In this document: positions 8,124 to 15,930 of the stretch, piece by piece
Numbering within the stretch: position 1 is the stretch's first letter
How the letters are laid out: each line of letters starts with the position of its first letter
Assembly (NCBI RefSeq): GCF_001700965.1
Contig: NZ_CP016756.1
Location: 372,001-436,000, forward strand
Direction: 5' to 3'
Source: Stenotrophomonas nitritireducens
Lineage (GTDB): Bacteria; Pseudomonadota; Gammaproteobacteria; Xanthomonadales; Xanthomonadaceae
DNA: 64,000 nt
Position numbers and translations under genes: made by a program
Notes under the pieces: model-generated
The model's input: the letters and a program-made list of their open reading frames with translations, nothing else
The model's database searches: none
What the model was told of the DNA's origin: nothing

Positions 8124-9223
8124 ATTTTACGTACCGCGGCGCCAGGTGCCGGGAGCGGATCAAGCTCCCGCCCAACCCCCGCAACATTCGGCTCTGCGAG
8201 AACCTGCTGGGCCAGATCCGGATCGAGATCGAGAAGGGCGTTTTCGACTACGCGGCACACTTTCCCACAAGCAAGCGCGCCCGGCAGGTCATCGAGAAAC
8301 CCGCGACGCTGGACGACATGAAAACAGTCCTGGATCGGTGGCTGGCGAGCAAGGAAAACGAGCTCGAGCACAGCACCATCATCGGCTACAGCCGAATCGT
8401 GAAGAACATCCTGATTCCGCGTATCGGCACCGTCGCCCTGCGGGATTTCGACCGGGCGCAGCTCCGTGACCTGGTTGCCAGCTTCGGGGCTACGGTGACA
8501 GCCAAGCGGATCAACAACGTACTTGGGCCGCTTCGGGGCGCCCTTGATGACGCCGTCGACGACGACCTGATCAAAGCCAACCCCATGGACAGCTTCAAAG
8601 TGCGGCGCAGAGCGAAGGTCAATGCTCCCGAAGAGGTTGATCCGTTCAGCCCCTCGGAAGTCCTGGCCATCTTGGCGGCCTGCGACGACGCGCAGGTGCG
8701 CAACTACTGCCAGTTCAACTTTGCCAGCGGCTTGCGCACCTCGGAAATGATCGGCCTCTGCTGGTCGGACATCGATTGGAACCGCGGCACGGTGAAGATC
8801 CGGCGCGCCTGGGTCATGGGCAAGATGAAGGCGCCGAAGACCGACTCGGGCGTACGTGAGGTTTCCCTGGTCGCGCCGGCGCTGGCTGCCCTCAAGGCGC
8901 AGCGCGCGCATACGCTGCTGGCCGGCGAGTTTGTTTTCCACAACCCCAAGACCAACGCGCGCTGGGGCTCTGACCAGACTATTCGTGCCGGCAGCTGGCA
9001 GCGGACATTGAAGAAGGCCGGGATTCGCTACCGCTACCCGTACCAGATGCGCCACACCTTCGCGAGCCAGGCATTGAGCGCCGGCGAGAACGTGATGTGG
9101 GTGGCCAAGCAGATGGGCCACCGAGACTGGACGATAACGGCGAAAAAGTACGCCCGATGGATCCCTTCTATAGTTCCTGACGCAGGTAATAGGCTTACCG
9201 CGGTCTGGGAAAACACGCGCTGA
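8063..9223 (+). CDS. Tyrosine-type site-specific recombinase (phage integrase)
   Basis: This is a complete integrase of 386 residues. The N-terminus (GSGVRAISPSSIQIDFTYRG) is an arm-type DNA-binding domain of the DUF3596 kind, followed by a SAM-like core-binding domain around residues 85-175 and the catalytic domain. The catalytic residues are visible: Arg in SGLRTSEMIG, Lys in the beta-hairpin near KAPKTDSGVREV, the box YQMRHTFASQAL with the Arg, GH in QMGHRDW, and the nucleophile Tyr in KKYARWIP. The His of the HxxR box is Tyr here, which I believe is normal for this branch. It is probably functional, though its element seems to be mostly gone. No flanking attachment repeat could be found by eye. 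Confidence 0.92.
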   Translation: MVGPKRGSGVRAISPSSIQIDFTYRGARCRERIKLPPNPRNIRLCENLLGQIRIEIEKGVFDYAAHFPTSKRARQVIEKPATLDDMKTVLDRWLASKENELEHSTIIGYSRIVKNILIPRIGTVALRDFDRAQLRDLVASFGATVTAKRINNVLGPLRGALDDAVDDDLIKANPMDSFKVRRRAKVNAPEEVDPFSPSEVLAILAACDDAQVRNYCQFNFASGLRTSEMIGLCWSDIDWNRGTVKIRRAWVMGKMKAPKTDSGVREVSLVAPALAALKAQRAHTLLAGEFVFHNPKTNARWGSDQTIRAGSWQRTLKKAGIRYRYPYQMRHTFASQALSAGENVMWVAKQMGHRDWTITAKKYARWIPSIVPDAGNRLTAVWENTR

Positions 9224-9246
9224 TACTAAACTCAAACCCTGACTTA

Positions 9247-10107
9247 TCACGGCCCGATCAGTTTTGTCTCATGTTCAATTACACGACCACATATTCTTCG
9301 CAGCTGGTTAAGTCGATACTGCTGAGACTCCGCAAGGCGGCTCTGACCCTCATGCACGATTTTTGATCGCACGCGGTAGATTTCCTTGATTGAACTAAGC
9401 AATTCACGCCGTTCCACAACCGAGGTTGCAAGCATGTAGGCGCAACGATTTGCCAGGAGGGCTCCGATGCCGACTACGTCGCTTTCAGCCTTATCTCCTA
9501 AAAGCGTCTCCAACGCTACCGTCGCCTGAACATAGCTGAGAATCCGATCATTCCCCAGGTAGCTGTCTAGAAGCCATTTCGCCCCAAGGACTAAACCCGC
9601 GTGTCGCCTATGACCATTTTCCTTGTCCAGCATCTTTGCTAAGCGAACTACCTCGGCGCGTACCTCAGTTCGATCATCAGGGCGATCCGTTCGCCGCAGA
9701 GTGGCCAACCGCATCCCACCCGCAAATCGTCGAGCGAAATCGATGCTGTGACGGCCCTTCATCACGAGACGCTCCGCCCCGTTATTCCGCTCTGTCACAA
9801 GAAAACTATGATCTCTCTCAGTCTCAAACAATTGCCCCAATGGTGAGACATGAAGAAGTCGATGCGCCACCAAGCTACCAACAAATGCTTGAGCCTCCTC
9901 TAGGGCATCGGCAACTACGGGAGTCATATTGAACCTCGTGGCGTACCCCGTGAGCTCGATGTCCAGCACTACATCCCTTGACGGTCGCCTTGCCGCCTTT
10001 ACTAGTTCTTGCGCCAGAACTGGGCCTTCCGGGTCAGCTCGACGTTCGCTCTCTCGAATGTGATCCTTAGGGCCAGCGAGCTGGCGAAGAACAATTCTCT
10101 CTGCCAA
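9247..10107 (-). CDS. HEPN-domain protein (ApeA-like C-terminal half), probably part of a frameshifted gene
   Basis: This is a 286-residue frame opened by a poor TTG at 10107; recognisable protein starts near SRDVVLDIELTGYATRF. The C-terminal 80 residues carry the layout of ApeA-type HEPN domains: YVQATVALETLLGD, then LLANRCAYMLATSVVERREL and EIYRVRSKIVHEGQ, in which RSKIVH is the R-x4-H motif used by HEPN RNases. Proteins of this fold act in abortive-infection and other defence systems by cleaving RNA. The first 180 residues of the expected protein lie in another frame at 10002-10544, overlapping by about 100 bp. The two probably form one gene broken by a single indel. GC is lower than in flanking core genes. 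The function is inferred from the domain only. Confidence 0.6.
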   Translation of the reverse strand: MAERIVLRQLAGPKDHIRESERRADPEGPVLAQELVKAARRPSRDVVLDIELTGYATRFNMTPVVADALEEAQAFVGSLVAHRLLHVSPLGQLFETERDHSFLVTERNNGAERLVMKGRHSIDFARRFAGGMRLATLRRTDRPDDRTEVRAEVVRLAKMLDKENGHRRHAGLVLGAKWLLDSYLGNDRILSYVQATVALETLLGDKAESDVVGIGALLANRCAYMLATSVVERRELLSSIKEIYRVRSKIVHEGQSRLAESQQYRLNQLRRICGRVIEHETKLIGP

Positions 10108-10544
10108 TTCCAGGACATCAGAGTGTCTTCAAACAGAAGCCCCAGCTGTGTTGGCATTCTCACCGTCAGCGTGTAAGAGCGCGGAAGACTGGCTAGCGAT
10201 TCAATCAAGCGAACAGCTGCTGCCTCAGGATCTTCAAAACCGGGGAGCGAGGTAAGCGGCACCTCCTCTTCTGCACTCGAACGTTCTCCAATTTCGCGTT
10301 CGATCTGGTCAAAAAGTATCTGCGAGATGGGTTGCTCACCAGCCATAGCGTTGAGCTGGTTCTGAACTTTCTCTGGCGGTATGCGTTCTAGGGCTTGGCA
10401 TTCTTCATAGAAATCAAAGTCAAGATCTCCATCGGTATCAACCATTGCCTTCGCCAGCATTGGCCGTAGCAGGTCTACCATTCTGGCCTTAGCTTGCTGA
10501 GATATTTCCATGGATCCCTTGTCCTTGTCGTTATCCCTATTCAT
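10002..10544 (-). CDS. N-terminal half of the split HEPN-type gene
   Basis: This is a 180-residue frame. A start at 10511 (MEISQQAKARMVDLLRPML) is favoured by AAGGACAAGGG upstream, with an alternative ATG at 10544. The first 100 residues are acidic and helical. The end reads LPRSYTLTVRMPTQLGLLFE and then SLALRITFERANVELTRKAQ before stopping at 10002. That last segment looks like the start of the beta-rich domain that precedes an ApeA-type HEPN domain, and the next frame continues it. Together they would give a protein of about 430 residues. Whether the break is a mutation, a sequencing indel or two overlapping genes cannot be decided here. Confidence 0.55.
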   Translation of the reverse strand: MNRDNDKDKGSMEISQQAKARMVDLLRPMLAKAMVDTDGDLDFDFYEECQALERIPPEKVQNQLNAMAGEQPISQILFDQIEREIGERSSAEEEVPLTSLPGFEDPEAAAVRLIESLASLPRSYTLTVRMPTQLGLLFEDTLMSWNWQRELFFASSLALRITFERANVELTRKAQFWRKN

Positions 10545-10704
10545 GCTAAGGAAATGCGCGCGCCTGAGGAAGGAGAATCGAAAAGGTAGCGCCGCCGCAA
10601 GTGACTGTTCAGGCTTTTCCGTGTAGCATCTACTCCGTCAGCGAGACTTTTGGCAGCTTTTCGTCACGTTTCACCCAAAAGTCGTTACAAATCAACGTTA
10701 AACC

Positions 10705-11058
10705 GGGGGTGCACTGGTTTCGACGGGGGTTGTGAAGTCGCTTGGCGCATGCCGAGGGGGTAGCTTTCCTCGTAAATCCAGCTGCAAAACTCTAGTTGCC
10801 AACGACGACAACTACGCTCTCGCCGCTTAAGGCGTAAGCCCCGAACCCACTTGTGCCCGTGCTCGTGGATGTAGGGTCATTATCACGGAACCGGCTGTGA
10901 CGGCTGCCTGTCAGTCACGGCTTAACCAAAACAGGCTGGTCCTGGGGTGCGCTTTGCACACCGTGCTGCCACAGGGCGAGATCCAACGGTGAGCTAAGCA
11001 TGTAGTGCCGGGGATGGAGTGCCTTCGGACGGCGGTTCAATTCCGCCCACCTCCACCA
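10705..11058 (+). ncRNA. ssrA: Transfer-messenger RNA (tmRNA)
   Basis: The 354-nt gene starts GGGGGTGCACTGG and ends CACCTCCA-CCA; the seven terminal bases pair as a tRNA-like acceptor stem with CCA encoded. The T-arm region GGTTCAATTCC is present near the 3' end. The tag reading frame resumes at GCC 10798 and encodes ANDDNYALAA before TAA 10828-10830. It works with SmpB (1073-1576) to free stalled ribosomes and mark the nascent chains for proteolysis. A terminator follows at 11086. The gene is undamaged although an integrase island lies on its 5' side. Confidence 0.97.
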
Positions 11059-11085
11059 TTAGCTGGACCGTCAAGGTCCCGATCA

Positions 11086-11127
11086 GGCCGGAAACCCAAT
11101 AGATACACGGGTTTCCGGCCTTTTTTG
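11086..11127 (+). terminator. Rho-independent terminator of ssrA
   Basis: A perfect 12-bp stem GGCCGGAAACCC / GGGTTTCCGGCC is followed by TTTTTT, beginning 28 bases after the tmRNA 3' end. Confidence 0.93.
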
Positions 11128-11849
11128 TGTCCGTGTATGTGCGCGATTGAGCTTGAAGGCCCCGGAAGAGCAACGTGGGTTGTTCACAAGCATTTCTGAC
11201 GGTTGCCCGCGAGCCGTACACATGACATGCACGCCTCGAACTCACCCTCCATCGCATTCTTTCCGGCTACGAAGTCCGGAACCCGGCTATTTACGCCTGC
11301 AAACCCCAACTGCAGCCCAAGCTTGCTTGTCACTGACCTTGCTCAAGCTGCTGCCAGAACCGCGATCAAAACGACACTCCGTGCCGCAGCAAGTTGTGGC
11401 CGCGATGTCGACGATCCCGTGCCACTGGATTGGACAAGCAACTAATTGTCCTGATCCAAGAATTCAGTTCGCGCCGATCAAACGAACGTCACCATTTGCT
11501 GAACTCCGCATCACCGATCCGATTCGTCGCCATCCACCCGCCGTCAATAAGCACCCATGCGTCGCCACGCGGCGCGCATGCAGTCGCTCTCCTCCCATTC
11601 ATGCCGCGCGGTGAACGAGCGGCATAAGCGCTTTGCAGCGCTGCATGCGCGCAGCAACAACCCGTGACTTCAGCTGCATCAAACCTCGCCACACATGCTT
11701 CGCAACGCAACGCGCGAACAACATTGCTCGAAGCTGAATCACTGCTTCATGTATTGACCCTTTCTTCACTTCCCGAAAGAAATTATTCACCTGATCTCCG
11801 ACCTGGATCGGAGGGGGCCCTAACATCAACATGCGTGGAGCTTTTTGCC
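11128..11849. other. Gene-poor stretch after ssrA
   Basis: About 720 bp in which open frames exist in several phases but none has a good ribosome binding site, known motif or consistent codon choice. It may be decayed accessory DNA on the downstream side of tmRNA, the side where most tmRNA-targeting elements insert. No duplicated tmRNA 3' end was found in it. Confidence 0.45.
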
Positions 11850-12101
11850 ATGGGATCAGTTGCGATGTATCTGGAAGGACCAGGTCAACAGCGCCGCTCG
11901 GTCAGAATTCTGTCCAGCCAACATAAACGTCTTCAACCCAGTGGGGCTGACGGTATCCGCATCAGACACCGTTCTATCTCCGAGATCGAAGTGAAGACGC
12001 TCGTAGACGAGGACGGCAAGATCGCCATCCAGGCGGATTACGAGGGGTTTCGATTCAAATACCCGGATTCAGAGATCCCCTGGAGCCTGGTAGTAGGTTG
12101 A
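11850..12101 (+). CDS. Small orphan protein with own terminator
   Basis: This is an 83-residue protein, MGSVAMYLEGPGQQRRSVRI at the start and DYEGFRFKYPDSEIPWSLVV near the end, with a middle part rich in beta-prone residues (IRIRHRSISEIEVKTLVDED). The start at 11850 is supported by GGAG nine bases upstream, and a strong terminator follows four bases after the stop. There is no signal peptide, membrane helix or known motif. I do not recognise the family. Confidence 0.5.
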   Translation: MGSVAMYLEGPGQQRRSVRILSSQHKRLQPSGADGIRIRHRSISEIEVKTLVDEDGKIAIQADYEGFRFKYPDSEIPWSLVVG

Positions 12102-12104
12102 TCC

Positions 12105-12133
12105 AAAGCCCGGCCAATGGCCGGGCTTTTTTT
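12105..12133 (+). terminator. Rho-independent terminator after the small orphan gene
   Basis: An 11-bp stem AAAGCCCGGCC / GGCCGGGCTTT with a 3-base loop, followed by a run of T. Confidence 0.92.
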
Positions 12134-12393
12134 AAGGTGTGCGTAGCGGCGTGCTGGCCCATGCAAACTGGCTCGGCCCGCAGTAATGACGAGCGGATTG
12201 ACCGCCCAGCGCCCACCCACTTTGACGACGCCCACGCAGCACCTCCACCTTTGCGGAGCGCTACGCCTGGCATGCGAACTACGCCACATTAGGTACCGCC
12301 GCATAGGCCCCCGGGCAAGCTGCCGGCAGCTGCATTGACTTACGCCGCAACGCAGGCAAAGTGACCAGCATCCGGCAACCCGAAAACCCGCTC

Positions 12394-12816
12394 ATGACGA
12401 TCACCTACACCACATCCCGCGAGCAGGTTGATTGGCAGCAGCTGGCGCAGCTGCTGACGGTGACCGGCCTGGGCAACCGCTCGGCACAGGAACTGGAACA
12501 GACCTTTCGCAACAGCCAGGTAACGGTGTTCGCGCATCACGGCGAGCGGTTGGTAGGCGCGGGCCGTGCACTCAGTGACCACGTGGTGTGGACCGTGGTT
12601 TTTGACGTCGCAATCGATCCGAACCTGCAGGGCCAAGGCGTCGGCGCTGCGCTGATCCAGCGCATCCAGGCAGAGGCCGGCACGCCAAATACCATGCTCA
12701 AGTCCATGCCCGGCAAGGAGGGTTTCTATTCACGGCTCGGCTACGAGCTGATGCCCAGCGGCATGGAACGTCGCACCCGCCCCGACAGGGATGAACAGGC
12801 GACAGCGCCCTGCTGA
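12394..12816 (+). CDS. GNAT family N-acetyltransferase
   Basis: This is a 140-residue GNAT enzyme. The acetyl-CoA binding loop reads LQGQGVGAALIQRI, preceded by the strand VFDVAIDPN and followed by GFYSRLGYELMPSGM near the C-terminus. The start MTITYTTSREQVDW at 12394 is the first ATG in frame that keeps the normal domain length. It resembles small GNAT proteins with the SAQELEQTFRNSQ helix. The substrate is unknown. It stands alone between gaps. Confidence 0.85.
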   Translation: MTITYTTSREQVDWQQLAQLLTVTGLGNRSAQELEQTFRNSQVTVFAHHGERLVGAGRALSDHVVWTVVFDVAIDPNLQGQGVGAALIQRIQAEAGTPNTMLKSMPGKEGFYSRLGYELMPSGMERRTRPDRDEQATAPC

Positions 12817-12953
12817 CCGGCGCTTCCAGCGCCCCACAGCTCGAGTGTCAGATAAATCCTATGTCACTTGAGGTGTATCCCTCATTGAGCGACCCATCTT
12901 CCCGATAGCACCATTGCACACTCTTGGCTGGCAGCCATCGCACCGGGTGCGGT

Positions 12954-13241
12954 ATGGACTACGAGAAGTTGCGGGATCACTTCGACGTTCTGGCACAGCA
13001 GGTGGTGCAGGACGCCACCTCCCTCGGCGAGCATGAGCGCAAGCAGAAACTGCTTGAGATGCACCAACTTGTCGACAGGATCGTGCAGGTGGTCCCCGAC
13101 CATGACCAGCAGGCCGGGATCCTGTGCAAGCTGGAAGATCTGGTGTACCGCGCAAACAGCGCCATCAACGCTGCCGAGCAGCTTGAGAATCTTCGGAAGA
13201 GGTCGGCATTGGCCTACGGCTGGCCCTTGCACACGGACTGA
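12954..13241 (+). CDS. Small helical protein, paralogue of the gene at 3513
   Basis: This encodes 95 residues read from the ATG at 12954 (MDYEKLRDHFDVLAQQV). The protein is helical throughout, with acidic and basic residues alternating and an end INAAEQLENLRKRSALAYGW. The start, the length and the EQLExL segment match the product of the gene at 3513. The two genes bracket the island plus tmRNA. No motif, signal peptide or membrane segment is present, and I recognise no named family. Confidence 0.55.
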   Translation: MDYEKLRDHFDVLAQQVVQDATSLGEHERKQKLLEMHQLVDRIVQVVPDHDQQAGILCKLEDLVYRANSAINAAEQLENLRKRSALAYGWPLHTD

Positions 13242-13433
13242 ACCCACACGCGCTGACACCGGATACCGATGACCGCAGCGCGCCGGCCATGCCATTGCAC
13301 GACGGCTTTGGCGCAGTACCCATCCGCTGCTCAACTCCGGCACCATAGCGGCAAGGGCGCCTGGCAGGCGCCCGCCGCATGCTGCAGGGTCGCCCCGACT
13401 TTGCCGCCATACCCACCGTCACGGATAACGGCA

Positions 13434-14429
13434 ATGGCAGCCAATCGCACGTTACTGCATTCCCTCCGCAGGCCAATCAGAACCGTGCTGCACGCGCTCG
13501 CGCTGGGCTGCGCTGGCTGGGCCTCCACCGTTGGCGCGGCCGAACCGGCGCAGCCGCAGGCCACCACGCCGACACTGGAAGGCCCCCAGCTCAGCATGCT
13601 GGACAACGCCTTGGCGGCCATGCCCGCGCAGCGCCCCGGCGTGACCGATATTTATGTCCTCGGCATTGCCGGCGATGCCGATGAAGAGGTGTTCCCCAAC
13701 GAGGTGGCCTACCTGCAGGAGTTGTCGGCCAAGCGCTGGGGTGCTGAAGGACGGATGATCAGTCTGGTCAATCAGCCTGCGTTGGGCCATGGTGGCGCAA
13801 CGCCGGTCCAGGCCACCCGTGACAGCATCGGCCACGCGCTCAATGGGCTGGGGCGCAAGCTGGACCCGAAGGAAGATGTGCTGTTCCTGTACCTGAGCAG
13901 CCACGGCCTGCATGACAACAGTGTCTACCTGCATACCGGCCGCAATCAGGAAGACTACCTGACACCTGCGCAGTTGACACAGCTGCTGGACCGTGCACAG
14001 ATCGGCAATGCGGTGATCGTGGTCTCGGCCTGCTTCTCCGGCGCCTTCATACCCGCACTGTGGTCGCCGCAGCGCATGGTGATCACTGCCGCGCGCAAGG
14101 ACCGCCCGTCGTTTGGCTGCGGCAATTCCGACAGCGCCACCTGGTTCGGGCGGGCGTTCCTGATTGAAGCCTTGAACACCACCAACGATTTCGGCACCGC
14201 GTACCGTCAGGCCGCAAGTACCGTGCGCCGCCGCGAAAAAGAGCAAGGCGAGGTCCCTTCCGAACCACAGTTCCATGCCGGCAAAACAGTTGCAGCGGTG
14301 CTGGAGCAATGGCGCGCAGGGCTGCCGGAGACCGCCGCCGTACCCTACCCCTTCGTTTACCAGCGCCCATCCGGGGCAAAGACGCTCGCCCCCAAGACCA
14401 GGCCGGCCAACAACAACCGTAAGGGCTGA
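13434..14429 (+). CDS. Exported C13-family (legumain-like) cysteine peptidase
   Basis: This is a 331-residue protein from the ATG at 13434, with a basic start (ANRTLLHSLRRPIRTV) and a hydrophobic segment LHALALGCAGWASTVGAA that looks like a signal peptide. The peptidase C13 core follows: IYVLGIAGDADEEVFPNEV, then the catalytic His in LFLYLSSHGLHDN and the catalytic Cys in VIVVSACFSGAF, the HG / SACFSG pair of clan CD enzymes (caspases, legumain, gingipain). Bacterial members of this family are periplasmic or membrane-bound and mostly uncharacterised. A sequence such as FGCGNSDSATWFGRAFLIEA after the Cys is typical for the bacterial branch. It is a single gene between gaps. Confidence 0.88.
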   Translation: MAANRTLLHSLRRPIRTVLHALALGCAGWASTVGAAEPAQPQATTPTLEGPQLSMLDNALAAMPAQRPGVTDIYVLGIAGDADEEVFPNEVAYLQELSAKRWGAEGRMISLVNQPALGHGGATPVQATRDSIGHALNGLGRKLDPKEDVLFLYLSSHGLHDNSVYLHTGRNQEDYLTPAQLTQLLDRAQIGNAVIVVSACFSGAFIPALWSPQRMVITAARKDRPSFGCGNSDSATWFGRAFLIEALNTTNDFGTAYRQAASTVRRREKEQGEVPSEPQFHAGKTVAAVLEQWRAGLPETAAVPYPFVYQRPSGAKTLAPKTRPANNNRKG

Positions 14430-14517
14430 ACCCAAGGCGCCGGTGGCCAGATGAAGCCCGGCGGCTTACCCATTCAGCTGGGCAAGCGCCGTGGCCCGGC
14501 TTCTGCGAAAATGCGCC

Positions 14518-15894
14518 ATGACTGATTTCTCTACCCTGCCGCTGTCGCCGGCACTCGCTCCTGGCATCGACGCGCTGGGCTATACCTCGATGACCCCGGT
14601 ACAGGCGCTGGCGCTGCCGCCGATCCTGGAAGGCCGCGACGTGATCGCGCAGGCCCCCACTGGCAGCGGCAAGACCGCCGCCTTCGGCCTGGGCCTGCTC
14701 AACCGCCTCGACCTGTCCGTCAGCCGCACCCAGGCACTGGTACTGTGCCCGACCCGCGAACTGGCCGACCAGGTTGGCAAGCAGCTGCGCAAGCTGGCCA
14801 CCGGCATCCCCAACCTGAAGCTGCTGATCCTCACCGGCGGCATGCCGCTGGGTCCGCAGCTGGCCTCGCTGGAGGCGCATGACCCGCAGGTCGTGGTCGG
14901 CACACCCGGTCGCGTGCAGGAACTGGCACGCAAGCGCGCGTTGAACCTGGGCCAGGTACGCACCTTCGTATTGGACGAAGCCGACCGCATGCTCGACATG
15001 GGCTTCGAAGAACCCATCCGCGAGATCGCCGGGCGCACCCACAAGGAACGCCAGAGCCTGCTGTTCTCGGCTACTTTCCCGGAGGCAATCCGCGACCTGG
15101 CCCGTGCCCTGCTCAACGAGCCGGTCGAAGTGACCATCGATGGCCAGGCCGAAGCACCGGCGATCCAGCAGCTGTTCTTCGAAACCGAGCCGGCCAACCG
15201 CCAGAAGGCCCTAGGCGGCCTGTTGCTGAAATACACGCCGGAATCGGCGGTGGTGTTCTGCAATACCCGCAAGGACGTGGACGAAGTAGCCAACTCGCTG
15301 CGCCAGTTCGGCTTCTCCGCGCTGGCCCTGCACGGCGACATGGAACAGCGCGACCGCGATGAAGTGCTGATGCAGTTCTCCAACCGCAGCTGCAACGTGC
15401 TGGTCGCCAGTGACGTGGCCGCGCGCGGCCTGGACGTGGAAGACCTGGCCGCCGTGGTCAACTACGAGCTGCCCACCGATATCGACACCTACCAGCACCG
15501 CGTCGGCCGTACTGGCCGTGCCGGTCGCAATGGCCTGTCGTTGAGCCTGGTTGCCGGCCGCGAGCGCAACCGCGCCGATGCACTGGAAGCACAGCAGGGC
15601 AAGCCGCTGAACTGGCAGAAGACCCCGCTGGCAACCGCACGCCCGGCAGAACTGCCACAGGCGGCGATGACCACCCTGCGCATCGATGGCGGCAAGACCG
15701 ACAAACTGCGTGCCGGCGATATCCTCGGCGCACTGACCGGCGAGGCCGGGCTGTCGGCCAAGGCCATCGGCAAGATCGACATCTTCCCCACCCGCTCCTA
15801 CGTCGCCATTGCCCGCGAGCAGGTTGGCAAGGCATTGGCGCGGTTGGAGGCAGGCAAGATCAAGGGCAAGCGTTTCCGCGTCCGCAAGATGTAA
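14518..15894 (+). CDS. dbpA: ATP-dependent RNA helicase DbpA
   Basis: This is a 458-residue DEAD-box helicase. The motifs appear in order: Q-motif region GYTSMTPVQALALPPIL, Walker A APTGSGKT, PTRELA, GG, TPGR, DEAD as VLDEADRMLDMGF, SAT, then the second RecA domain with VVFCNTRKDVDEV, LHGDMEQRDRDEVL, ASDVAARGLDVEDL and HRVGRTGRAG. The C-terminal 75 residues (AAMTTLRIDGGKTDKLRAGD, ending KRFRVRKM) are the DbpA RNA-recognition domain that binds hairpin 92 of 23S rRNA, which separates it from other DEAD proteins. It acts in late 50S subunit assembly. The start at 14518 is chosen because the family begins a few residues before the Q-motif. Confidence 0.95.
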   Translation: MTDFSTLPLSPALAPGIDALGYTSMTPVQALALPPILEGRDVIAQAPTGSGKTAAFGLGLLNRLDLSVSRTQALVLCPTRELADQVGKQLRKLATGIPNLKLLILTGGMPLGPQLASLEAHDPQVVVGTPGRVQELARKRALNLGQVRTFVLDEADRMLDMGFEEPIREIAGRTHKERQSLLFSATFPEAIRDLARALLNEPVEVTIDGQAEAPAIQQLFFETEPANRQKALGGLLLKYTPESAVVFCNTRKDVDEVANSLRQFGFSALALHGDMEQRDRDEVLMQFSNRSCNVLVASDVAARGLDVEDLAAVVNYELPTDIDTYQHRVGRTGRAGRNGLSLSLVAGRERNRADALEAQQGKPLNWQKTPLATARPAELPQAAMTTLRIDGGKTDKLRAGDILGALTGEAGLSAKAIGKIDIFPTRSYVAIAREQVGKALARLEAGKIKGKRFRVRKM

Positions 15895-15930
15895 GCAGGC
15901 GCCGGCACAGCCCGGCACTTGAATGCGTAC

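Noticed and set aside
8057..9250. Open frame of 397 codons on the minus strand
   Set aside because: Antisense to the integrase, whose catalytic residues are all present on the plus strand.
10994..11257. Minus-strand ORF with GGIEPPSEGTPSPALHA
   Set aside because: It is the antisense of the tmRNA 3' end; this kind of peptide is a frequent false annotation at RNA genes.
11599..11832. Minus-strand ORF of 77 codons beginning MLMLGPPPIQVGDQV
   Set aside because: It looks partly protein-like, but has no ribosome binding site and no recognisable motif; the divergent plus-strand gene at 11850 is better supported.
11059..12300. Duplicate of the tmRNA 3' end as an integration scar
   Set aside because: I looked for a second copy of GGTTCAATTCCGCC near ssrA and in the island and saw none.
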